A DNA stretch of 7,198 bases from CAZAYB01 sp964489215 (GTDB taxonomy: Bacteria; Planctomycetota; Phycisphaerae; Sedimentisphaerales; Anaerohalosphaeraceae): contig CAZAYB010000161.1 of assembly GCA_964489215.1 (NCBI GenBank), positions 1 through 7,198 on the forward strand, written 5' to 3'. How positions within the stretch are numbered: the first letter of the stretch is position 1; every line of letters starts with the position of its first letter. Made by a program: the position numbers and the translations under genes. The notes under the pieces are model-generated. The model had not been told where the DNA came from. It searched no databases and worked only from the letters and a program-made list of their open reading frames with translations. Shown in pieces: positions 1 to 6,988 of the stretch.

Positions 1-52
1 CGAGATCTACACTTATGCGATCGTCGGCAGCGTCAGATTGTATAAGAGACAG
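1..52 (+). other. Illumina Nextera (Tn5) adapter remnant, not genomic DNA
   Basis: Bases 1-12 match the 3' part of the Illumina P5 tail (CGAGATCTACAC). Bases 13-20 (TTATGCGA) sit exactly where the 8-base i5 index belongs. Bases 21-34 are the Nextera read-1 overhang TCGTCGGCAGCGTC. Bases 35-52 are the Tn5 mosaic end, one G short of the standard 19-base AGATGTGTATAAGAGACAG (AGATTGTATAAG here). The order and spacing are those of a finished Nextera library end, so genomic sequence starts at about base 53, the end of the library insert. The missing G is probably a sequencing, synthesis or assembly error. This segment should be trimmed and should not be annotated as a transposon end. Confidence 0.97.
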
Positions 53-167
53 AATTTGACCTTGACAAACAACCCATACAGAGATAAAACCTCTTTTTCT
101 TACAAACATTACTTTCCTTTCTACAACTTAACATGATCAAGTATACCGGTCAAAATGAAGGGAACCT
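53..167. other. Short non-coding tail downstream of the hydrolase gene
   Basis: These 115 bases lie between the trimmed contig end and the TAG stop of the hydrolase gene. The stretch is AT-rich, and I see no coding frame of note and no convincing terminator. A 4-bp GAGG/CCTC-like pairing followed by Ts around 80-98 is too short to call. Whether another gene of the same operon follows cannot be seen, because the contig ends here. Confidence 0.5.
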
Positions 168-3100
168 CTAAAAATTGTGAATTACAGTTTCTTTTTTCGG
201 AAGCGGGCCTGTAAGCTCAATTTTTATATTTGCCTTTCTATCGGGCCATTTTACCGTACAACAATTCGAGGCAAAAGGATCATCTGAGGTTTTCCATTTT
301 TTTATTATATCGCTAAGTCGAATCTGACATCCATCAGTGCCCGGCTCAAGCTCGAGGACTGCTTCCGGTGGAGCTTTAATTGAGAATCTTATGTTCTTAG
401 GCTTGTATCCAAGCAGAACAAAGCCAGCTTCAGCTTTTTTTGGGTCAATCTTCCATCGCGGGTCAGAACCAGTGACCACACGGTCATATATCATTCCGTT
501 ACTTATTCGTATATTTTGCGGATTCCATGAAGTATTAATCTGGGCAGTTATTGAAAGATTCAAGTGCATTGTGACCTGATTTTGAGTTTCTGTAATTTTT
601 GGATTAGAAACAAAGGCCTCTTTTGATGATAAGATGTTTTTTACGGGTAAATCAGATGGCGGCGGTTGGAATTTCACCTCTGCTGCTGAAGCATTTTGCA
701 AATTTGGAAGATAAATTCCATGAAAATCATTTTCGCTTATATTCGGCAGGTCCAGGTTAAGGATCTGTTTTTGGTCATAAACGATATTACTTCCAACATC
801 AATAAACCAGCCGCTCCATCGCCACCATTTTTTATTACCCATCAGATTCTGGTGAACAGTTACGTCGTGTCCGTTTATTTTTGCTTTAGCAGAGGTCAGT
901 GTTTGCAGATATTTTTCATAGTTTCCGTTTCGGCTTCTTAGCTGATCAACGTCTATTCCGTAAGGAGCTGCAGCGATGAATATTAAAAATCTTCCTCTAT
1001 CAAGCCATGCTGTACGGTTTAGCCATTCCGAGTCAGAATACTTTTTAGAAACTGGCATTGTTTGTGCATTATTTTTCAACTGCTCCTTTACGACAGCAGG
1101 TACATCAAATTCTGCAGATATATTTGTTCTCCCTTTAATGCTTTTTATTCGGCAATTTGTTACCTGGGGGTTTAGGTAAGTGCCTGAAAAAGAAAGCTTT
1201 CCAAACAATAAATTTCCATTTCGATTAAACGGAACATTTTTTCCGTTGTGAATAACATTAAATTTACGACAAGAGTCTGCGGCATCATCTGACACTCTAA
1301 TTGCCCACATACAATCGCTTCCAGCGGGGCCTGACAAGTCCTGTAAGATATAACTGTCGATGTGTTTTTTAATAGTTCCACTTACTGACATTAACACATC
1401 CATCCCGGAGTTGTCAGGGGTAATCTGAAGTACTCTTACAGTTTGCGGAGGAACATCAGTTGTGAGCATTTTCTTTCTATTAAACATACCTTCATCAGGG
1501 CCTATGAGATTTCTTTGATAAGGGTAGAGCTCCTTTACTTTATAAACGTCTGCGTGGGTGAGTTTGATTTGCTCATCAAGCGGCACTGAAACCCAATGCG
1601 TTCTGTATGTAGGATTACAAAGGAAAAGAACGGTTTTTTGATCATTTGAATATGCGTAACCGTCTACGCCGTCTGGGCGAGGTTCGCCGAAAAGATCGGT
1701 TTCACAAAGATACAACTCCAGATTCTGTTTCTGCCAATTAATCCATTTATCAAGAAAGTCCTTGTCCTTTTGCAGAAATACTTCTCCTTTTTCTTCATCG
1801 GGAAGATTGTGAAGCATTCCAAAGACCTGTCCAGAAGCAATTTGCGAAATTACGGCGTATTCAAAAGCCCCATAGTCCCATGCACGAATCCATCCACCGT
1901 TATGGAGGCTGTTTGAATTCATAAGGTATCTTGGGCACATTTTACAGTTATTCGCGAACCAATTGCTTAGCCGAATGTTGTTTGCGAAATGATGATCAAT
2001 ATGAAAATCGATAAAATTTCTCTGTCTTGGGGGCTGATGATCCATAGCGTTATGGCATAATGACATACCTTCTGCGAGCCATGGTCCGAGCTCTCTCCAT
2101 CCGATCTGCCCGCGGAGCATCACGTCGGGCATTTCTTTTCGTAGTATTCTCAACATTTTTTTAATATTGTAATACTGCGGATACAGTGAAGCTTTTCCCG
2201 TCAGATAACCGTGGTCTTTATCGTAGTCAGCTCTAAGATACAGGAAATCAAAGCTTTGCCCTTTAAAGTGAGAATCGCTTTTCATATAGTTTATAATAGT
2301 TTTGCAGGCAAAATCGATGTATTCTTCGCTTATTGCAATGTTATTGTCTCTTCTTTTTCCCTGCTGGTCAATAGTGAGCAGTCTTCGGTAATTATTATGT
2401 TTAATGGCTGGCCCACTTGAAGGCCAGTTGCTTGAGATACCAATGAATGGACTTAACTGAACATTTTTACTTTTTGCATAAGCAATCATTTTTAATACGA
2501 ACTCATTAGGCGTAAGTGTCATCGCCAGGCCCTGGTCCCTCAGTTCGTTAGTCAGTCCGCACCAGCTATGCGTAAAGTGCAGGGATTTCATGTGGGGTAT
2601 TTTAGATAAAATATCTATTGCTTTTTTATAGCTGTCGAGGTCATTTTGATTTTGAATTATGTTTGGCACGCCCAGCCCCCAACCGTTTACCAGTGTATAA
2701 TATATCCCCGGTTTAATAATGCTCTGAACTGCGTCTGTAACAGCCTCAATCTCGGCTCGGTCCAGACGAATTTTAACTTGCGGCATAGTAAATTCTCTCA
2801 AGGACGATTCTTTTACAGTATACGGCTTATGAAAATACCCTTTTCTTTCATAAACACCGAGCAGAGCCCATTCACTTTCAAAAACTTCGTTTTGTTCATA
2901 AATAAAACCCGGCCAGTACTGACTTATAAATCTACCCTGCTTTTCCGTTCTCAATACAAAATCGGTTGTAATTGTAGAGAATAAACCGTCTTGTCTGCCT
3001 CGGTGAAACCATGCGACAGTGTTATCGTATTTAGGTAGAGGCTGACTTTGGTCTGATATTGAACTTAAAGCCGGGCGAATGCAAAAACCGTAATATGGAA

Positions 3101-3608
3101 TTGATTTTAGAGGTTCTGGAGTTAAAGCAAAGTTGAGTAAATCTATACTTGAAATATTAAACGAATCATTTGTGCGATTCATAAGCCGAATTTTTTTATT
3201 GATGAATTTATTCTGCGGCTGTATTATATAAATTAACTCAACCCAGGCAAGCTGATGCTCAAAAATAAAAGTAATCTGGTTATTGTCAGGCGTTTTAGAA
3301 GAATACACCATTTTACAATTATTTTCTGTAAGAGCAGGGTTGGATTGTTGCTCTTTATTTTTTCCCCATAAAATTAAGAACGGAGAGTCACTGAAACTGT
3401 GTCTTTTATTTAATTCAAGATTGGTCAGAGATATCAAGCTCCCTTTAGACGAAATTTCCGCCTTTAAATAGTCGTTGGAGAGTATAAACTTATCATGACT
3501 TGTTGAACCCAACAGTTCTGGTAAACTGCTACTACCGCAAAACATGTAAAAAACGAATACATAAATCATAAAACCATTTTGTTTTTTTGCTAAATTCGAG
3601 AAGCTCAT
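168..3608 (-). CDS. Secreted alpha-galactosidase-like glycoside hydrolase (putative), with extra C-terminal region
   Basis: This 1146-residue protein probably acts outside the cytoplasm on a carbohydrate. Residues 1-28 look like a signal peptide: KK at 8-9, a hydrophobic core FMIYVFVFYMF at 13-23, then C24-G-S-S-S. The residues before C24 do not fit a good lipobox. Residues about 40-290 are beta-rich and begin like a melibiase N-terminal sandwich (DYLKAEISSKGSLISLTNLE, 46-65). Residues about 300-640 look like a TIM barrel, with GIYYTLVNGWG (301-311), LHFTHSWCG (343-351), VQLSPFIGISSNW (383-395) and FDFLYLRADYDKDH (453-466). D461 lies at the end of a predicted strand where clan GH-D (GH27/GH36) enzymes carry their nucleophile, but the usual K-[WY]-D-x-N is not kept. 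The acid/base residue is not clear. Residues 640-735 resemble the C-terminal sandwich; 740-1146 are unassigned. The ATG at 3608 has AGGA 11 bases upstream; M14 (3569) lacks a ribosome site. The gene follows the modular secreted protein after 88 bases. The family call is a pattern judgement, and the exact substrate is unknown. Confidence 0.6.
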   Translation of the reverse strand: MSFSNLAKKQNGFMIYVFVFYMFCGSSSLPELLGSTSHDKFILSNDYLKAEISSKGSLISLTNLELNKRHSFSDSPFLILWGKNKEQQSNPALTENNCKMVYSSKTPDNNQITFIFEHQLAWVELIYIIQPQNKFINKKIRLMNRTNDSFNISSIDLLNFALTPEPLKSIPYYGFCIRPALSSISDQSQPLPKYDNTVAWFHRGRQDGLFSTITTDFVLRTEKQGRFISQYWPGFIYEQNEVFESEWALLGVYERKGYFHKPYTVKESSLREFTMPQVKIRLDRAEIEAVTDAVQSIIKPGIYYTLVNGWGLGVPNIIQNQNDLDSYKKAIDILSKIPHMKSLHFTHSWCGLTNELRDQGLAMTLTPNEFVLKMIAYAKSKNVQLSPFIGISSNWPSSGPAIKHNNYRRLLTIDQQGKRRDNNIAISEEYIDFACKTIINYMKSDSHFKGQSFDFLYLRADYDKDHGYLTGKASLYPQYYNIKKMLRILRKEMPDVMLRGQIGWRELGPWLAEGMSLCHNAMDHQPPRQRNFIDFHIDHHFANNIRLSNWFANNCKMCPRYLMNSNSLHNGGWIRAWDYGAFEYAVISQIASGQVFGMLHNLPDEEKGEVFLQKDKDFLDKWINWQKQNLELYLCETDLFGEPRPDGVDGYAYSNDQKTVLFLCNPTYRTHWVSVPLDEQIKLTHADVYKVKELYPYQRNLIGPDEGMFNRKKMLTTDVPPQTVRVLQITPDNSGMDVLMSVSGTIKKHIDSYILQDLSGPAGSDCMWAIRVSDDAADSCRKFNVIHNGKNVPFNRNGNLLFGKLSFSGTYLNPQVTNCRIKSIKGRTNISAEFDVPAVVKEQLKNNAQTMPVSKKYSDSEWLNRTAWLDRGRFLIFIAAAPYGIDVDQLRSRNGNYEKYLQTLTSAKAKINGHDVTVHQNLMGNKKWWRWSGWFIDVGSNIVYDQKQILNLDLPNISENDFHGIYLPNLQNASAAEVKFQPPPSDLPVKNILSSKEAFVSNPKITETQNQVTMHLNLSITAQINTSWNPQNIRISNGMIYDRVVTGSDPRWKIDPKKAEAGFVLLGYKPKNIRFSIKAPPEAVLELEPGTDGCQIRLSDIIKKWKTSDDPFASNCCTVKWPDRKANIKIELTGPLPKKETVIHNF

Positions 3609-3635
3609 AAGTGCAGTTGTCCTGAGTTATATATC

Positions 3636-3678
3636 CAGACGCTGCGACCCTTTCTATGTTATTGGGCCGCAGTGTCTG
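3636..3678 (-). terminator. Intergenic hairpin, possible terminator or processing site
   Basis: The arms 3636-3650 (CAGACGCTGCGACCC) and 3664-3678 (GGGCCGCAGTGTCTG) pair over 15 positions with one G-T wobble and one A-C mismatch, around a 13-base loop. The hairpin lies 18 bases after the stop of the large secreted protein and ends 27 bases before the start of the hydrolase gene. On the minus strand it is followed by GATATATAAC, not a T-tract, so it is not a classic intrinsic terminator. It may be a weak or partial terminator between the two genes, or an mRNA-stabilising structure that sets their relative levels. The pairing is seen in the sequence; the role is inferred. Confidence 0.5.
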
Positions 3679-3696
3679 AATTTGATTAAAATATTT

Positions 3697-6402
3697 TTAC
3701 GGCCAAAGTATGGTTCCGTACATCCAATTCTGAGCGGCTTCAGCGAAGTCCTTGAGTGTAACAACGCCGTCACCGTCTATTTCAGCGGGACTGAAAAGGG
3801 AAGGATACGGTGGGGACTGTTTGGAGAGCCATACCGCTTCATCCAGGCTCAAACCATAATTGTAAATCCTTAATTCATCCATTTTGCCCAGATACATGTC
3901 GGTGAGGTCAGTTCTTGACCCGACAGTTACCACTCCATTTTCCAAACCTTCAACGGGTTGATACTGAACGTTGTCGGAGACTAATGTTCCGTTACGGAAA
4001 ATTCTCTTGACGCCGTTATCATAGTCGGCAACAAGTACATAATGCTCCCAGCCTTCCCAATAGTCTTGTGCTGCGATGCCGGTAGAAATTCCGCCTCCGC
4101 TAAAAGCCAGCCAGTAAACAGTATGGTATAAGCCGTTCCATCCGGGAGCGGCAAACTGTACCTGTGCACCCGAACCTTCGGTTTGAGAGGCCTGGAAAAT
4201 GATTCCCGCCTTTTCATTCTCTTGGTCATAGGTACCCTGCTGAGAATTAATCCATATTGAAATGGAGAGATTCCCGGTGCTGCTGACCTGCGAGAAAAGC
4301 TGTTCTGGTATATCGATTGCGAAAGTACCGTCGAATGATATACATCCGTTACCGTCAAAGCCACCGCTTGGGTCCAGATGAGCTGCGTTGTCAGTAGTAG
4401 CTGCATCATAACCGTTTCCGGAATCATCAGGAATTGCCGGTCCTGCCTGAGTATCGAAACTGTAATGTACGACCAAGCCGTCGGAATCAGGCTCCTGGGG
4501 CGTGGGGACCATAAGCCAGTCTTCGATTATCTGAGCAAGCTCATCGGAATCCACATTGCAGTCTCCGTCAATATCTCCTGCAACCTTTGAAGGTATGCAC
4601 CGTTGAGGATACACTCTTATGTCATCAAGATATAGTGAGCCTGATCCGCCTGGTGCGGGGTTATCCTTGTCACCGAAGCCAATTGCCATAGTGCTGATTT
4701 CATTGACATCGACACCAGAGAAATCAGATATATCTATATCCCAGCTGAATCTGTCTCTTACGGCAATGTCTTCTGCCGGGCCGTCATAGTAAACCGTAGC
4801 GGAATTTGTGTTTGTATCGGTAAGAGTCGTATACCATGGTTCTAAACTGCTTGATGAATCTGCACCTTTTGCGCGAATATGAAGAGACTCTGCCTGGCCT
4901 GCTGCTGTAACGTCAAGGGGAGGATTGAAAGTCCTAACGATCTGACTGTAGAAAGGCGAGGCTGAGTTGTCATAAGTCATTATTACAGATTGCCAGGGAT
5001 ACTCGAATTCTGCGAGCACAGAGGCATTAGCGGAAGGAATCCATGTATCAGCAGCCGGTTCGTTGGGCTCATTGTAGCCTTCAAAGGTCTCTACCTGAAG
5101 ATAAGGTGAGACAGTAAAGCTCCAGATCGGCCCGACGGTTATGGTTGAGTCACTGTTGACTTCATCGACACGCCAGTAATAAGTCTGCCCAAGTATAAGG
5201 TCACCCGGATCATAAGTTGTTGTTTCCAGAGGCAGGTTTCCTTTATAAGTGCTGATCCCTACAGGAAGGGTGTTGTCTGCCATTTGAACCTGTTCCAGGT
5301 CAGTTCCCAGGTATATGTCATGACTGGCAGCGGAGTCTCCGGCGGACCAGCTCAATTGTTTTTGATAATCTACATAAGAAGCCATATCGAGCGGGTCAGG
5401 TGCCCATGCGAGGTCGGGGTCCTGGACTGTGATGGCAGTTTCATCTCCTCCTGCATCATAGCCGATAAACATTCTTCCGTCCTGTATGGAAAACCATCCG
5501 TCGTTTATGTAACTTTCGATCCTGTCTACCCAGTCTCCGCCGAGTATGAGAGATGAACCTTTACTCATGGTCAGCGACTTGTCCCCGCCACCGAATTCTA
5601 ATCCGTCACTTGCATAAACTGTTCCGCCGGTAAGATTGACTATGGCTGTATTACCCTCTCCTCCCTTTGGCAGGTGAAGGGCACCGTTGTAGAGCATTAC
5701 TTCGCCTCCACTGACATTTAGTGTGGCTTTGGCATAGTCTCTTGCAAGAAAAATGCTTGCTCTTTCGAGGATCAGCTGTCCGCCGCTTACGTTAATTTCC
5801 GCTTCGGCGAGATTGTAAATGCTGCTGACACCATAACCGATATTTGCATTGTAATTAGTGCTCGGCGGGTCCATTATCATTGTTCCGCCGGAAATATTTA
5901 GCTTTGAGGGGGCAGTTTCACCTCCCCTTCCGTAAATCTCGATACGATTGATTTCAACAAGTCCTCCTGAAATGTCCCAAATACCCTGGCCCTTACGTCC
6001 TAAGATGTTGGAGGATGTTATATGCTTGTAATAACCGTCCTTAACTTCAAAAAGCACATTTGCGTCAGCTACATCCCCGAACAAACAACTATAGGCGCTG
6101 GAAGTCGGAAAAGTGTACAGTTCTCCTCCATCCAGCAGCAGATGGGCCTGAGTTGAACTGTTGCCTTTCATTACGATACGAAGACATTCGGCAGCATCGT
6201 TGCCGAAATGTGACGAATCAATATTGCAGAAACCCTGGTCGATGACCGCCCAGTTATTGCTGGCAGGTACACCCTTGTCCCAGTTTTCGGGCTGATTCCA
6301 TAGATTTGGGTCGGTTCCTCCGATCCAGGTAGCCGCAGAGACGAAACCTGTCAGGCAACAGACTAAAATTAAAATAAATTTTTTCATTACATCTAAGCTC
6401 AT
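3697..6402 (-). CDS. Large secreted modular protein: beta-repeat, FnIII-like, LamG and dockerin-like motifs
   Basis: This 901-residue exported protein probably binds or is displayed with polysaccharides; no catalytic motif is visible. The ATG at 6402 was chosen because AGGAGG lies 6 bases upstream and a signal peptide follows at once (MKKFILILVCCLTGFVSA, residues 6-23, cleavage near A23/A24). A longer frame from 6492 has no such site. Modules in order: mature start TWIGGTDPNLWNQPENWD (25-42); a beta-repeat region about 60-320 with D/S/T-G-G turns at 91, 145, 171, 206, 231 and 258, suggesting a right-handed beta-helix; a fibronectin-III-like module about 326-432 (LSWSAGD, YYWRVDEVN); a jelly-roll-like region about 436-600 ending YLDDIRVYPQ; an EF-hand-like motif 610-630; a LamG/concanavalin-like domain about 642-855 (HYSFD, ISIWINS, MDELRIYNYG); and a second EF-hand-like motif 874-894. 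The architecture is typical of Phycisphaerae secreted proteins. The hydrolase gene follows after 88 bases, perhaps in one transcript. Confidence 0.88.
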   Translation of the reverse strand: MSLDVMKKFILILVCCLTGFVSAATWIGGTDPNLWNQPENWDKGVPASNNWAVIDQGFCNIDSSHFGNDAAECLRIVMKGNSSTQAHLLLDGGELYTFPTSSAYSCLFGDVADANVLFEVKDGYYKHITSSNILGRKGQGIWDISGGLVEINRIEIYGRGGETAPSKLNISGGTMIMDPPSTNYNANIGYGVSSIYNLAEAEINVSGGQLILERASIFLARDYAKATLNVSGGEVMLYNGALHLPKGGEGNTAIVNLTGGTVYASDGLEFGGGDKSLTMSKGSSLILGGDWVDRIESYINDGWFSIQDGRMFIGYDAGGDETAITVQDPDLAWAPDPLDMASYVDYQKQLSWSAGDSAASHDIYLGTDLEQVQMADNTLPVGISTYKGNLPLETTTYDPGDLILGQTYYWRVDEVNSDSTITVGPIWSFTVSPYLQVETFEGYNEPNEPAADTWIPSANASVLAEFEYPWQSVIMTYDNSASPFYSQIVRTFNPPLDVTAAGQAESLHIRAKGADSSSSLEPWYTTLTDTNTNSATVYYDGPAEDIAVRDRFSWDIDISDFSGVDVNEISTMAIGFGDKDNPAPGGSGSLYLDDIRVYPQRCIPSKVAGDIDGDCNVDSDELAQIIEDWLMVPTPQEPDSDGLVVHYSFDTQAGPAIPDDSGNGYDAATTDNAAHLDPSGGFDGNGCISFDGTFAIDIPEQLFSQVSSTGNLSISIWINSQQGTYDQENEKAGIIFQASQTEGSGAQVQFAAPGWNGLYHTVYWLAFSGGGISTGIAAQDYWEGWEHYVLVADYDNGVKRIFRNGTLVSDNVQYQPVEGLENGVVTVGSRTDLTDMYLGKMDELRIYNYGLSLDEAVWLSKQSPPYPSLFSPAEIDGDGVVTLKDFAEAAQNWMYGTILWP

Positions 6403-6610
6403 AACAAACCTCCTGAAAAAAGTTAATAAATATACAGTATCCCCTGAAAGCACAGAAGCAACACAGGATAAAAAACAAATAAACAACAGCAATTTTCCAA
6501 TACTGAGTCTGTTAGTTAAACTATTTTATAAAATGATTTATGGTGCATTCTTTCTTTGCTCTTTTCAGTCATATTTTTAATAATTTTACCGCCTAATAAT
6601 TGTATCAGAT
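6403..6610. other. AT-rich intergenic region upstream of the modular secreted protein
   Basis: These 208 bases separate the broken URO-D gene from the secreted-protein gene. The gap holds the ribosome binding site at 6409-6414 and, by position, should hold a promoter. It has several weak -10-like AT words, such as TTTATAAAAT (minus strand, near 6532-6523), but I found no convincing -35/-10 pair, operator palindrome, riboswitch or terminator. No tRNA or small RNA gene is recognisable, and no small frame with a good start site was found. Confidence 0.45.
6409..6414 (-). promoter_or_regulatory. Ribosome binding site AGGAGG deciding the start at 6402
   Basis: On the minus strand AGGAGG is followed by TTTGTT and then the ATG of MSLDV. 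A perfect Shine-Dalgarno core at a 6-base spacing supports 6402 rather than the upstream ATG at 6492 or the ATG at 6387, which would begin MKKF. A start at 6387 would give a more standard signal peptide length, but its spacing to the site would be 21 bases. Confidence 0.85.
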
Positions 6611-6988
6611 TCAAAAAGCAAATTCTCTCCATTTTGTGCATTTTTTACACCTATCTGTGCAATGCTTCGTTGTTAAAATTGCGGCATCAATATCACCATC
6701 ACCAAAGGGGGCCTCCGTGAGTGTCTCGAAAACATCAATTTCGAGGTTTTTGTAAAGTCTCCATAAGTTTCGAGCATAAGCGCAGTTGTGATATATTATC
6801 ATTGCGCCTTGTTTATGGATATGATCGATAAGTTTCTTTTCGTATTCAAAGACATATTTCTCGAAAAAATCCGGCCCAACGGCAGCGTCTTTTTTGTTTT
6901 TGTGTGAACCCGCCAATTGTCAACTGTTGCAGGTATATGGGCATATCCGCTTCTGGCATTTCTGTAAGATTCTTTCTCTTCCATTCAT
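6611..6988 (-). pseudogene. Broken uroporphyrinogen-decarboxylase (URO-D) family gene
   Basis: Three consecutive pieces read like one URO-D-family protein but lie in three frames. Piece one starts at the ATG at 6988: MNGRERILQ, a typical family N-terminus, after which its frame closes at 6920. Piece two, from about 6959, reads MPEADMPIYLQQLTIGGFTQ and on to about 6890. Piece three reads DAAVGPDFFEKYVFEYEKKL, then IIYHNCAYARNLWRLYKNLE and IDVFETLTEAPFGDGDID, ending at a TGA at 6611. GP-[DE]-FF and YHNC are hallmarks of this family. Removing one A from the six-A run at 6890-6895 joins pieces two and three cleanly (GGFTQKQKDAAVGP). Even joined, about 125 residues remain of the usual 330-370. A central block appears deleted between pieces one and two, and the C-terminal part after GDGDID is lost. 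Members of this family in Planctomycetota may be methyltransferase-like rather than haem enzymes. The product is probably non-functional. Confidence 0.75.

Noticed and set aside
35..52. Tn5 mosaic end read as a natural transposon terminus
   Set aside because: It is directly preceded by the Nextera overhang, an 8-base index and P5 sequence, so it is a library artefact.
79..98. Possible small hairpin followed by a T-run near the contig end
   Set aside because: The stem is only about 4 bp, and the T-run lies on the plus strand, opposite to the direction of the genes.
2646..2984. A 112-residue plus-strand frame opposite the hydrolase gene
   Set aside because: It lies antisense to a well-supported long gene, with no family resemblance and no start signal. 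The other short plus-strand frames are rejected for the same reason.
3537..3539. Cys24 of the hydrolase as a lipoprotein anchor
   Set aside because: The preceding residues Y-M-F do not fit the lipobox pattern, so an ordinary signal peptide is more likely, though a lipoprotein is not excluded.
3981..4427. A 148-residue minus-strand frame inside the secreted-protein gene
   Set aside because: It is an out-of-frame shadow of the LamG-coding region, with no ribosome site and no recognisable protein pattern.
6403..6492. Upstream extension of the secreted protein to an ATG at 6492
   Set aside because: It would add 30 residues before a clear signal peptide and would place the perfect AGGAGG site inside the coding region. 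The start at 6402 fits far better.
6799..6984. A 61-residue minus-strand frame starting MEEKESYRN
   Set aside because: It has no family resemblance. The other two frames over the same bases carry the URO-D-like residues, so this is a shadow of the pseudogene.
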